Of a stretch of DNA of 44,402 nucleotides, positions 1 to 8,246 are shown piece after piece (the first letter of the stretch is position 1; the number at the start of each line of letters is the position of its first letter). The position numbers and the translations under genes were made by a program. Source of the DNA: an uncultured Pelagibacteraceae bacterium (lineage in GTDB: Bacteria > Pseudomonadota > Alphaproteobacteria > Pelagibacterales > Pelagibacteraceae); NCBI GenBank assembly GCA_902533775.1, contig CACANA010000007.1, positions 1 to 44,402 on the forward strand, written 5' to 3'. The notes under the pieces are model-generated. The model made no database searches, was not told the DNA's origin, and saw only the letters and a list, made by a program, of their open reading frames with translations.

Positions 1-960
1 ATTCTATGTGTATTAATTGTCCTTGCAACTACTTGGAATATCCAAGGTGGTGAAATGGGCTACAATACATTTGGAAATATTCTTTTTTATGGTTTGGGAA
101 TGTATCTTTGTGCATCTGTTCAAGTTGGTATGTTCTTTCCATTAGCAGAATGGACAGAAAGCGGTGGTGAAAAAACTTTCGTTCATACACCTTCACAATT
201 CTTTCAAGGCATGGCAGCTGGTCTAGTAGTTGCGGCGGTAGTCCCTACTATAGTTGCTGGATTAATTGGTTATGCAATTTTAGGATTAAGAGGACATTAC
301 TTTGCTATTTGTACATTAGGTTTAGGAGTTGCAGCAGGAGAAATTTCTGGAGGTATTGAAATTATTGGAGCCGGACAGGGCTTTACCACCCCTCCTTTTC
401 CAAACATCGGAGGTCTTGAGGCAAGAGGTGAATTTTTTTATTTTCTAAGTTTTGGAGCACTCGTTTTAACTTTCATTGCTGTAAGAGCAATTTATACAAC
501 AAGGTTTAGATTAATTCTGAACGCAATCAGAGATAATGAAGACAAAGCTGAAGCAATGGGAATTGAGACTATGAAATACAAAATAACTGGATGGATGATT
601 TCAGCTTTCTTTTGTGGTCTTGCTGGAGGAATAATGGGAGGTCTAGTTGGTTATATCGATTCAACAGATGTTGCATTCGACGGGAGAGAGATGGGTGTTT
701 TTATGGTTTTAATGGCAATTCTTGGAGGTAAGGGAACTTTATGGGGCCCAATTATTGGTGCAACTTTATTTCACTTTTTTAAAGAGGGTTTTTGGACATT
801 CTTTCTAGGCTGGCAGTATGTTGCGTTAGGAGTTTTAATAGTAGTGATAGTAATTTATTTCCCAGAAGGATTAATGGGATGGTTAAGAGAAAAATATCCA
901 GAAAGATTTGGTGAAGTTGTCGATGAAGCCGATCGAAAAGCACAGGTGGAGTTAAAATGA
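1..960 (+). CDS. livM: Liv-type ABC transporter permease LivM (5' truncated by window edge)
   Basis: Inner-membrane permease of a branched-chain amino acid (HAAT) type ABC importer. The open frame runs without a stop from base 1, and the residues before the first in-window ATG (position 55) continue the conserved LivM N-terminal region, so the real start lies outside the window. Several hydrophobic helices are visible, and the cytoplasmic EAA-type loop reads LILNAIRDNEDKAEAMGIE. The glycine-rich GGKGTLWGPIIGA and the PEGL end are typical of LivM. The stop overlaps the start of the next ATPase by 4 bases, so they are cotranscribed. Substrate cannot be read from sequence; branched-chain or other amino acids and amides are possible. 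LivH and a binding protein for this set are presumably upstream. Confidence 0.92.
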   Translation: MLCVLIVLATTWNIQGGEMGYNTFGNILFYGLGMYLCASVQVGMFFPLAEWTESGGEKTFVHTPSQFFQGMAAGLVVAAVVPTIVAGLIGYAILGLRGHYFAICTLGLGVAAGEISGGIEIIGAGQGFTTPPFPNIGGLEARGEFFYFLSFGALVLTFIAVRAIYTTRFRLILNAIRDNEDKAEAMGIETMKYKITGWMISAFFCGLAGGIMGGLVGYIDSTDVAFDGREMGVFMVLMAILGGKGTLWGPIIGATLFHFFKEGFWTFFLGWQYVALGVLIVVIVIYFPEGLMGWLREKYPERFGEVVDEADRKAQVELK

Positions 961-1697
961 GTATTTTAGAAGTCAACAATGTAAGTAAATCATTTGGTGG
1001 TGTTAAAGCTAATGTTGATATTTCAATGTCGGTTGAAAAAGGAAAGATAGTTGGTCTTATAGGACCTAATGGATCTGGTAAAACTACTTTATTTAATTCA
1101 ATTGTTGGTACTTATCCAATAGACAATGGTTCAATTAAGTTTAATGGAAAAGAAGTATCAGAATTACCGGTGCCAGTAATTGCAAAACTAGGATTATTAA
1201 GAACATTTCAACAAACCAGAATTTATGGAAAATTAAATTGTGTAGATAACATGCTTATCAGTCACAAAGGTAGTGATGAAAGTTTGTTTAAAATTTTCTC
1301 TAAAATTCCAAAAGAGCTCACAGAAAAAGCAGAAAACTTACTTAATTTTGTTGGATTGTATCAAAAAAGAAAACTCAGGGCAGGCGACCTATCTTTTGGA
1401 CAACAAAAGTTACTAGAACTTGCAATGGCACTAATGAATGAGCCAGAAATGCTATTATTAGATGAGCCAACAGCAGGTATAAATCCAACTTTAATTAATG
1501 GAATTATTGATAGACTAATCAAAGTTAATCAAGATTTTGGCATAACATTACTTGTTATTGAGCACAATATGAGAGTAATTATGCAATTAGCTGAAGACAT
1601 ATTTTGCCTTGCACATGGAAAAATGCTCGCAAATGGCACTCCCGAAGAAATTAAAAATGATAAAAGAGTAGTTGATGCATATTTGGGGGCTCAATAA
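957..1697 (+). CDS. livG: Liv-type ABC transporter ATP-binding protein LivG
   Basis: Cytoplasmic ATPase of the first Liv system, 246 residues, the normal length for LivG. Walker A is GPNGSGKTT, Walker B is LLLDEPTAG, and the switch His lies in VIEHNMRVI. The ABC signature is a degenerate LSFGQQKLLE rather than LSGGQ, a substitution seen in LivG/LivF proteins. The ATG overlaps the livM stop by 4 bases, and a GGTGGAG ribosome-binding stretch lies just upstream inside livM. Its stop overlaps the livF start by one base. It should pair with the downstream LivF to energise LivHM. Confidence 0.93.
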   Translation: MSILEVNNVSKSFGGVKANVDISMSVEKGKIVGLIGPNGSGKTTLFNSIVGTYPIDNGSIKFNGKEVSELPVPVIAKLGLLRTFQQTRIYGKLNCVDNMLISHKGSDESLFKIFSKIPKELTEKAENLLNFVGLYQKRKLRAGDLSFGQQKLLELAMALMNEPEMLLLDEPTAGINPTLINGIIDRLIKVNQDFGITLLVIEHNMRVIMQLAEDIFCLAHGKMLANGTPEEIKNDKRVVDAYLGAQ

Positions 1698-2482
1698 TGT
1701 CTAGTCAATATGAAGTTTTAGGAAAAGCACCTGGTCCAGAGGATCTTAAAAACTTATCTTCAGAAGATATTCATTTAACAATAAAAAATTTGAATGCTGG
1801 ATATGGTAAAATGGAAATTTTACATAATTTTGATTTATTTGTAAGCAAAGCACAATCATTATGTTTAATTGGTCCAAATGGAGCTGGCAAATCAACAATA
1901 CTTCACTCAATATATGGATTTACAAATATTTTCTCAGGCAAAATAGAAATTGATGGAAAAGAAATAACAAATTTAACTCCAGCTGAAAAATTAAAGTCAG
2001 TCGGTATAGCTTATATTCTGCAAGATAATTCAGTCTTTCCAGATATGACTGTTGAAGAAAACTTGTTAATGGGTGGTTTTATCAAAGATAAAACGGAAGA
2101 ATCATATCAAGAGGCAGAAAAGATTTTAGATAAATATGAAAGATTAAGGAACAGAAGAAATCAACCAGCAAAAGTTTTATCAGGTGGTGAAAGAAGATTA
2201 TTAGAAATATCTAGAGCTTTAGTAATGAAGCCTTCAGTTCTTTTAGTTGATGAACCTTCTATTGGATTAGAGCCGAGATATATTGATATGGTATTTGAAA
2301 TTTTGGGAGACTTACAAAAAAATGAAAAAAAAACAATTATTCTAGTTGAGCAAAACGCCAAAAAAGGTTTAGAGTTTTCTGATATTGGATATGTATTAGT
2401 ATCCGGCCAAACTGCTATAGCAGGAAGAGGTGATGATTTACTTAAAAATGATGATGTTGGACGTCTATTTCTAGGCGGATGA
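1697..2482 (+). CDS. livF: Liv-type ABC transporter ATP-binding protein LivF
   Basis: Second ATPase of the first Liv system, 261 residues. It carries an N-terminal extension of about 30 residues before the usual LivF start (the NLNAGYGKMEILHNF region). Walker A is GPNGAGKST, the signature is LSGGERRLLEISRAL, Walker B is LLVDEPSIGL, and EQNAKKGLEFSD is the LivF-type H-loop region in which Gln-Asn follows the Glu. One-base overlap with livG and a 4-base overlap with azlC place it in the middle of a tightly packed operon. Confidence 0.92.
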   Translation: MSSQYEVLGKAPGPEDLKNLSSEDIHLTIKNLNAGYGKMEILHNFDLFVSKAQSLCLIGPNGAGKSTILHSIYGFTNIFSGKIEIDGKEITNLTPAEKLKSVGIAYILQDNSVFPDMTVEENLLMGGFIKDKTEESYQEAEKILDKYERLRNRRNQPAKVLSGGERRLLEISRALVMKPSVLLVDEPSIGLEPRYIDMVFEILGDLQKNEKKTIILVEQNAKKGLEFSDIGYVLVSGQTAIAGRGDDLLKNDDVGRLFLGG

Positions 2483-3183
2483 TTAATTCAAAATATTTTT
2501 TCAAAGGAATTCTTTGTGCAAAAGAATTCGATAGCCCCGCAATTGCTCTTGGTTTAAGCTTTTTAGCAATTGGTGCTTTATTAAAAAATTTAGGTTTTAC
2601 AATTCAAGAAAGTATTTTTTCTACCTTTTTAACTTATGCATTACCTGGCTCACTTGTGATGGCAGAATCAATTTTGATTGGCGTTTCGTTAATTAATTTA
2701 TTTTTTGCAGTTTGGTTAGTTAATGCAAGATTGTATCCGATGACTGTATCTTTAATGCCATTGTTAAAGCACCAAAGTCAACCAAGATGGAAGTATTATC
2801 TTTCATGTCATTTTGTTGCAGTATCTTCGTGGTTAATTCTTAAAAATAATTATAAAGATATTGAAAAAAAATATAGAGTTGATTTTTGGATAGGAATTGG
2901 AACTGCAACTTGGTTGATAGCAATTTTTTCAACTATCTTAGGTTATTACTCTGCTGATTTCTTAAATAGAGAAATGATGATTGGATTAGCTATAATTAAT
3001 CCAATTTATTTTACTTGCACAATGATAGGAGTGATGAAGTCTATACAATTAAATGTTTCAATAATTTTAGGAGCTATCTTAGGACCTTTATTTTATTTTA
3101 TTAGTCCTGATTGGTGTGTTTTGATTGGCGGGTTTGTAGCTGGAACTGTTGCTTTTGTAATAGGAGAGAAAAATGTCAGCTAA
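2479..3183 (+). CDS. azlC: AzlC family branched-chain amino acid permease (large subunit)
   Basis: Integral membrane protein of 234 residues, matching the AzlC/YgaZ family in length and pattern. The helix around SPAIALGLSFLAIGALLKNLG is typical of AzlC, as are LVNARLYPMTVSLMP and the later SCHFVAVSSW region. Family members work with a small AzlD/YgaH partner, encoded directly downstream with an 11-base overlap, to export branched-chain amino acids or related compounds such as methionine. Placement behind livGF couples an importer with an exporter. The substrate is not determinable from sequence. Confidence 0.85.
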   Translation: MINSKYFFKGILCAKEFDSPAIALGLSFLAIGALLKNLGFTIQESIFSTFLTYALPGSLVMAESILIGVSLINLFFAVWLVNARLYPMTVSLMPLLKHQSQPRWKYYLSCHFVAVSSWLILKNNYKDIEKKYRVDFWIGIGTATWLIAIFSTILGYYSADFLNREMMIGLAIINPIYFTCTMIGVMKSIQLNVSIILGAILGPLFYFISPDWCVLIGGFVAGTVAFVIGEKNVS

Positions 3184-3499
3184 TATTGTTTTAATAATAG
3201 TTATTACGTCTTTAGCTACTTATATTTCAAGGTTTTTAGGAGCTTTTACATCTGAAATAATAGATGAAAATACCAAAATATATAGGTGGTTTAATTATTT
3301 AGCCTATTCGACATTGGCTGCTTTAATTTCTAGAATGATAATATTCCCAGCTGGTGCACTTTCTGACAGTAATTATTTGTCTAGATTTATTGTTGTGCTT
3401 TTAGCAATAATAATTTTTAAATTAACTAGAAATAATTTAGTTTACCCAACTTTATTCTCTGCTATCATTATGTTTTTATTAAGTAGCTTTACGATATAA
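3173..3499 (+). CDS. azlD: AzlD family branched-chain amino acid transport protein (small subunit)
   Basis: Small membrane protein of 108 residues with about four hydrophobic segments, the standard size of AzlD/YgaH. The pattern ITSLATYISRFLGAF near the N terminus followed by YLAYSTLAALISRMI is the AzlD arrangement. The ATG lies 11 bases inside azlC, indicating translational coupling and a two-subunit exporter. The stop codon directly abuts the ATG of the following pentapeptide-repeat gene with no intervening base. Confidence 0.83.
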   Translation: MSANIVLIIVITSLATYISRFLGAFTSEIIDENTKIYRWFNYLAYSTLAALISRMIIFPAGALSDSNYLSRFIVVLLAIIIFKLTRNNLVYPTLFSAIIMFLLSSFTI

Positions 3500-4006
3500 A
3501 TGAAAAAAATTATTTTACTATTGTTCTTAATCTTAATACCAGGTATTTCACAAGCAGCATGTGATGATCCTTTAACTGATGGAGTTGATTATACTAACTG
3601 TAGATTTTCAGATGGACAAGATTTGCAAGGTAGTTATTTGCCTAACTCAAATTTATCATTTGCAAGTTTTATACAAGTAAATTTTGATAAAAGCATTATG
3701 ATGACTTCTAACTTGTCATTTGGAACTTTTCCAGAATCAACATTTGTTAGAGCTAACTTATATGAGTCAACTCTAGTTGGTGGAAATTTCGAAAAAGCTA
3801 ACTTTACAGGAGCCAATATGACAAGAGTTGATTTTATGGGCTCAACATTGATTGAAGCAAATTTTCAAAATGCAAATTTAATGGAAGCTAATTTTACTTC
3901 ATCGAATATGACCAATGCTAATTTTGATGGAGCAAATTTAATTGGCGCAACATGGACTAATGGTGAAACATGTGGACCAAATTCAATTGGAGTTTGTAAC
4001 AAATAA
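3500..4006 (+). CDS. secreted pentapeptide-repeat protein
   Basis: A 168-residue protein with a clear Sec signal peptide: Lys-Lys, a hydrophobic core, then a likely cleavage after GISQA. The mature part is a run of A(N/D)LxX-type pentapeptide repeats from about residue 50 to 150 (for example ANFTG, ANMTR, ANFQN, ANLME), predicted to form a right-handed quadrilateral beta helix in the periplasm. Four cysteines (two near the mature N terminus, two in the C-terminal GETCGPNSIGVCNK) could form disulfides capping the helix. Function is unknown. The gene sits at zero distance behind azlD and 5 bases before the oxygenase gene. Confidence 0.82.
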   Translation: MKKIILLLFLILIPGISQAACDDPLTDGVDYTNCRFSDGQDLQGSYLPNSNLSFASFIQVNFDKSIMMTSNLSFGTFPESTFVRANLYESTLVGGNFEKANFTGANMTRVDFMGSTLIEANFQNANLMEANFTSSNMTNANFDGANLIGATWTNGETCGPNSIGVCNK

Positions 4007-4011
4007 TTATA

Positions 4012-4932
4012 ATGGATAGCTTAGATACTATTCAAGGGTTTGATATTTCATTTAGTGATTATTCCAAAAGAATAATCAATATTAAAATTGAAGATGAAAT
4101 TATAGATAAACTAATATTTCCTTTTAAAAAATTTGATATTACAGCTCTTGAATATAAACCTTTTACTAGATTTACACTTGCAAAATCTTTAGATGATTCA
4201 ACGGGTGGAAAGCTAGGAAAATTTATAAACTCTATATTAAGAGATAGAGACACAGGTTGTTTCATTATAGGACCTAAAAATAAATCCAAAAAAATTGATA
4301 ACAATTTTCTTATTAAACTATCAACAGCTGTAACACACTTACTAGGTAATCCAAATTTTGATTCAATGGCTGGAAAATATTATGCGAGATTTCATGTTAA
4401 ACATGAGGACAATAGCGACTCATATCTTAGAAAAGCATATACTAATATGGATCTTCATACTGATGGAACTTACGTTAAAGAAAAAACTGATTGGTTATTA
4501 ATGTTAAAAATGGAGGAAGAAAATGTTCAAGGAGGTGAAACTGCAATGTTACACCTTGATGATTGGGAACATTTAGATAGCTTAACTAATGATAAAGTTG
4601 GAAAACAAAACTTTATATGGGGTTCTCCAAAAAGTAAAAATGTTGATTACAAGGTGGAACATCCTGTTTTTTCAGAAGACGAAAATGGAAAACCACAAAT
4701 TTCTTACATAGACCAATTTCCTGAGCCCAAAAATATGGAACAAGGATTATTTCTACAAAAATTATCAGACTCTTTAGAAGGAAGTCAAAAAAAGATTGTA
4801 ATGCCTTTACCAGTTGGCTTTTCAGTAGTTGCAAATAACTATTTCTGGCTTCATGGTAGAAAACCATTTGTAGAAAATAAAAAATTATCAAGAGAATTAC
4901 TAAGAATTAGAGGTTCTTTTTTTACTAATTAA
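4012..4932 (+). CDS. glaH: CsiD/GlaH-type glutarate 2-hydroxylase (Fe(II)/2-oxoglutarate oxygenase)
   Basis: Cytoplasmic non-haem iron oxygenase, 306 residues (E. coli CsiD/GlaH is about 325). By eye it follows the E. coli protein along its whole length: ALEYKPFTRF, VTHLLGNPNFDSMAGKYYARF, NSDSYLRKAY, LLHLDDWEHLD-like and RYIDQF-like blocks. The metal facial triad is H149-x-D151 (LHTDGTYV) with distal H281 (FWLHGRKPF); Arg298 or Arg300 should bind 2-oxoglutarate. GlaH converts glutarate to L-2-hydroxyglutarate in lysine catabolism. Its usual partner LhgO (L-2-hydroxyglutarate oxidase) is not in the window. Glutarate is the best-supported substrate, but a related dicarboxylate is possible. Confidence 0.85.
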   Translation: MDSLDTIQGFDISFSDYSKRIINIKIEDEIIDKLIFPFKKFDITALEYKPFTRFTLAKSLDDSTGGKLGKFINSILRDRDTGCFIIGPKNKSKKIDNNFLIKLSTAVTHLLGNPNFDSMAGKYYARFHVKHEDNSDSYLRKAYTNMDLHTDGTYVKEKTDWLLMLKMEEENVQGGETAMLHLDDWEHLDSLTNDKVGKQNFIWGSPKSKNVDYKVEHPVFSEDENGKPQISYIDQFPEPKNMEQGLFLQKLSDSLEGSQKKIVMPLPVGFSVVANNYFWLHGRKPFVENKKLSRELLRIRGSFFTN

Positions 4933-4965
4933 TTAATTTTAGTGATAATAATCACTTAGTTTATC

Positions 4966-5739
4966 ATGAAAATCGGATTTATTGGTACAGGACATATCTC
5001 GAAATCAGTAATCAACGGAATACTGGGGTCAAAATTAAAAATTAATAAAATAATTGTTTCAAAGAGAAATTCAAAAATTTCAAGTGAACTTAAAAGAAAA
5101 AGTAAAAAGATAAAAATATCTGCTGATAATCAGGATATTATAAATCAATCAAATTGGGTTTTTTTAGCAGTAACACCAACTATTGGAAAAATTATTCTTC
5201 CAAAATTAAAATTTAAAAAAGGTCAAACGATAATAAGTTTTATATCAACTATAAAAATGACTGAATTAAAAAAATATATTAAAGTTAAAACCAAGATTAT
5301 TAGAGCAATTCCTTTACCTCCAATTTCTCTTAGAAAAGGACCGGTACCAATTTTTCCACCAGATAAACAAGTTAGAAATTTTTTTAATAAGCTTGGCACA
5401 TCTGTTGAAATAAAAAATGAAAACCTATCACTAAATTTTTGGTCAACTTCATCAATGATGGCACCATTTTATGAATTACTACAAACTCTGAGTGAATGGT
5501 TAGTAAAAAAGGGAATTAATAGAAGCGACTCTCAAAAGTATATTACCTCGTTATTTATTGCTTTATCTGAAGATGCAAAAATTAATTCAAATAAAGATTT
5601 AAAAGTCCTTGTTAAAAATTCACAAACCCCAAAAGGTTTAAATGAACAAGCTGTTAAAGAATTAAGAAAATTTGGATTTTATAAATCTCTGAATAGAACA
5701 GCAAATAGCGTCTTGAATAGATTAAAAAAAAGTAAGTAA
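4966..5739 (+). CDS. pyrroline-5-carboxylate reductase-like NAD(P)-dependent oxidoreductase (ProC family)
   Basis: A 257-residue protein with an N-terminal Rossmann motif (KIGFIGTGHISKSVI, residues 2-16) and a C-terminal all-helical dimerisation domain, the ProC architecture. It is highly lysine-rich. The catalytic SPGGTT-type motif of true ProC is replaced by a TPKGLNEQAV stretch near residue 222, so it may reduce a different cyclic imine or have another activity. It lies 33 bases after glaH and 1 base before livG of the second Liv cluster, which suggests that it processes whatever that transporter imports. ProC is the nearest family; exact function is unassigned. Confidence 0.65.
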   Translation: MKIGFIGTGHISKSVINGILGSKLKINKIIVSKRNSKISSELKRKSKKIKISADNQDIINQSNWVFLAVTPTIGKIILPKLKFKKGQTIISFISTIKMTELKKYIKVKTKIIRAIPLPPISLRKGPVPIFPPDKQVRNFFNKLGTSVEIKNENLSLNFWSTSSMMAPFYELLQTLSEWLVKKGINRSDSQKYITSLFIALSEDAKINSNKDLKVLVKNSQTPKGLNEQAVKELRKFGFYKSLNRTANSVLNRLKKSK

Positions 5740-5740
5740 A

Positions 5741-6529
5741 ATGTCTGACAATATCTTACAGGTAAATAATCTTACAAAATTATTCGGAGGACTAGCAGCA
5801 GTATCAAATTGCTCATTAAATATTAGATCGGGTTCAATAACTGGAATAATTGGCCCAAACGGTTCAGGGAAAACAACATTATTTAATTTAATAGCTGGAA
5901 ATTTAAAATCTAATGATGGAGAGGTAATATTTAATGATGAAAATATTACTGATGTACCATCACATGAGTTATTTGGCAGAGGATTATTAAGAACTTTTCA
6001 GATTGCACATGAATTTTCAAACTTAACAGTTTTAGAAAACTTAATGATGGTGCCTTCAAATCAAAGCGGAGAAAATTTATTAAATGCACTTATTAAACCA
6101 GGACTAGTTAAAAAAGAGGAAAAAGTTATTAGAGAAAAAGCCTATGAAGTTGTAGATTTTCTTAATTTAACACATTTAGCAAATGAAAGGGCAGGAAATC
6201 TTTCAGGCGGTCAAAAAAAATTATTAGAATTAGGAAGAACTATGATGGTTGATGCAAAATTGGTTTTACTTGATGAGGTGGGAGCGGGGGTTAATCGAAC
6301 ACTTTTAAAAGATCTAGGAACTGCAATATTAAAATTGAATAAAGAAAAAAATTACACTTTTTGTATGATAGAGCATGACATGGATTTTATAAGCAGAATG
6401 TGTGATCCAGTAATAGTAATGGCAGATGGTTCAGTTTTATTTGAAGGAACATCTGATGAAGTGAAAAAAAACGAAAAAGTAATTGAGAGCTATCTTGGAA
6501 AGTCAAACTTAACAAAAAAAGAAAATTAA
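5741..6529 (+). CDS. livG: Liv-type ABC transporter ATP-binding protein LivG (second system)
   Basis: ATPase of 262 residues belonging to the complete second Liv system. Walker A is GPNGSGKTT, the signature LSGGQKKLLELGRTM, Walker B VLLDEVGAGV (Pro of the usual DEP replaced by Val), and the switch His is in IEHDMDFI. The RTFQIAHEF region is the LivG Q-loop. The single-base gap to the ProC-like gene and the 1-base overlap with livF show cotranscription. Protein divergence from the LivG at position 957 argues for two functionally distinct transporters rather than a recent duplication. Confidence 0.93.
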   Translation: MSDNILQVNNLTKLFGGLAAVSNCSLNIRSGSITGIIGPNGSGKTTLFNLIAGNLKSNDGEVIFNDENITDVPSHELFGRGLLRTFQIAHEFSNLTVLENLMMVPSNQSGENLLNALIKPGLVKKEEKVIREKAYEVVDFLNLTHLANERAGNLSGGQKKLLELGRTMMVDAKLVLLDEVGAGVNRTLLKDLGTAILKLNKEKNYTFCMIEHDMDFISRMCDPVIVMADGSVLFEGTSDEVKKNEKVIESYLGKSNLTKKEN

Positions 6530-7236
6530 TGGCATACTTTGAAGGAGCAAAAATGACTGCAGGTTATGGGGATGGTCCTGATATTATTAGTTCATGTTCC
6601 ATAACTGCCAATAGGGGAGAGATAGTAGCTATTCTAGGTCCCAATGGTGCTGGCAAATCAACAGCCATGAAAGCGATGCTTGGATTATTAAAATTAAAAT
6701 CAGGTTCTGTAACTTTGAATGATGAAGATATTTCAAAAATTAATCCTCAAGATCGAGTAAAAAAGGGTATTTCATTTGTTCCACAAACAAGAAATGTATT
6801 TGCTGAGTTGACTGTAAGAGAAAATTTAGAGATTGGTGGCTTTTTGACAGAAGGTAGTTTAGAAAATAAAATTGAGAGTATTTATAGTTTATTTCCAATC
6901 TTGAGTGAAAAAAAATCCCAAGTCGTCGGACAATTATCTGGCGGACAACGTCAGCAAGTCGCGCTTGGAAGAGCTTTAATGAGTGATCCATCAGTTCTTA
7001 TGTTAGATGAGCCCACAGCTGGAGTTTCTCCAATTGTAATGGATGAATTGTTTGAACATATAATAAAAGTTAAAAAAACAAATGTTGCTGTTATTATGGT
7101 TGAGCAAAACGCAAAGCAAGCATTAAGTATTTCAGATCGAGGCTATGTATTGGTAACAGGTCAAAATAAATTTGAGGGATCCGGTAATGATTTGCTTGAG
7201 GATCCCGAGGTTCGTAGATCATTTTTGGGAGCGTAA
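6529..7236 (+). CDS. livF: Liv-type ABC transporter ATP-binding protein LivF (second system)
   Basis: ATPase of 235 residues, typical LivF length without the N-terminal extension seen in the first LivF. Walker A is GPNGAGKST, the Q-loop is FVPQTRNVFAELTVRENL, the signature LSGGQRQQVALGRAL, Walker B LMLDEPTAGVSP, and the EQNAKQAL motif is LivF-specific. It overlaps livG and livH by one base each, so all four subunits of this importer are translationally linked. Confidence 0.93.
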   Translation: MAYFEGAKMTAGYGDGPDIISSCSITANRGEIVAILGPNGAGKSTAMKAMLGLLKLKSGSVTLNDEDISKINPQDRVKKGISFVPQTRNVFAELTVRENLEIGGFLTEGSLENKIESIYSLFPILSEKKSQVVGQLSGGQRQQVALGRALMSDPSVLMLDEPTAGVSPIVMDELFEHIIKVKKTNVAVIMVEQNAKQALSISDRGYVLVTGQNKFEGSGNDLLEDPEVRRSFLGA

Positions 7237-8246
7237 TGGATTTCTTAAATGCAATAATTGTACTTTTTAATTTCACAGTAATACCAGCGTTAGCTTATGG
7301 TTCACAATTAGCTTTAGGTGCTATTTTTGTTACTTTAATTTATGCAGTTTTAAGATTTGCTAATTTTGCAACCGGAGACATGATGTCTTTTGGAACAATG
7401 TTTGCAGTTATTCTAACATATTATTTTCAGTCTTTAGGTTTTGGATTAGGTTTTTTACCAACAGCACTTTTAACAATTCCTTTCGCCATCCTTATGATGA
7501 TTTTATATATGTTAATCATAGATAAATTTGTTTTCAGTTATTACAGGATAAAAAAAAGTCCTCCAGTTCAGTTTGCAATGGTTAGTGTAGGGGTTATGTT
7601 TGTCACTCAAGCCTTAATTAGAATAATCATTGGACCATCTGATAGAAGATTTTTAGATGGTGAAAAATTTATAATTAAAGCAACAGAATTTAAAGAAATG
7701 ACTGGTCTTGCAGAAGGTATAACTTTAAAATCAACACAAGCAATAACAATAATCGTAACTTTAGTTGTTGTTTCAATAATGTTTTGGTTTTTAAATAGAA
7801 CTAAAACTGGAACAAGTATGAGAGCTTATTCGGACAATGAAGATTTAGCATTATTGTCTGGTATAGATCCTAAGAGAGTTGTTTTGATAACATGGGTCAT
7901 TGCAGGAATTTTGGCTACTATTGGTGGAGTATTATACGGTTTAGATAAAAGTTATAGACCTTTTGTTTATTTTAATAATATGCTTCCAATATTTGCTGCA
8001 GCAATTGTTGGAGGAATCGGAAACCCATATGGGGCATTTTTTGGAGGTTATGTAATTGCATTTGCTGAAATTTTACTTACATACTCTTATAAAAAATTCG
8101 TTGCATATTTGTTACCTTCAAGCATGGAACCAAACTCTCTTATGCAACTTCTTTCTACAGACTATAAATTTGTAGTATCATTTTCAATATTGGTAATTGT
8201 TTTATTAATAAGACCGTCTGGTATTTTCAAAGGGAAAACTATATGA
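7236..8246 (+). CDS. livH: Liv-type ABC transporter permease LivH
   Basis: Permease of 336 residues, slightly longer than the roughly 300 typical of LivH because of the loop around residues 130-170. The N-terminal helix GSQLALGAIFVTLIYAVLRFANFATGDMM is the LivH signature (Ala/Asn-phase-Gly at the end of the first helix pair). The cytoplasmic EAA loop is TSMRAYSDNEDLALLSGIDP, followed by LATIGGVLYG and AAIVGGIGNPYGAFFGGY. It overlaps livM by 4 bases. It should form the transmembrane heterodimer with the following LivM. Confidence 0.92.
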   Translation: MDFLNAIIVLFNFTVIPALAYGSQLALGAIFVTLIYAVLRFANFATGDMMSFGTMFAVILTYYFQSLGFGLGFLPTALLTIPFAILMMILYMLIIDKFVFSYYRIKKSPPVQFAMVSVGVMFVTQALIRIIIGPSDRRFLDGEKFIIKATEFKEMTGLAEGITLKSTQAITIIVTLVVVSIMFWFLNRTKTGTSMRAYSDNEDLALLSGIDPKRVVLITWVIAGILATIGGVLYGLDKSYRPFVYFNNMLPIFAAAIVGGIGNPYGAFFGGYVIAFAEILLTYSYKKFVAYLLPSSMEPNSLMQLLSTDYKFVVSFSILVIVLLIRPSGIFKGKTI

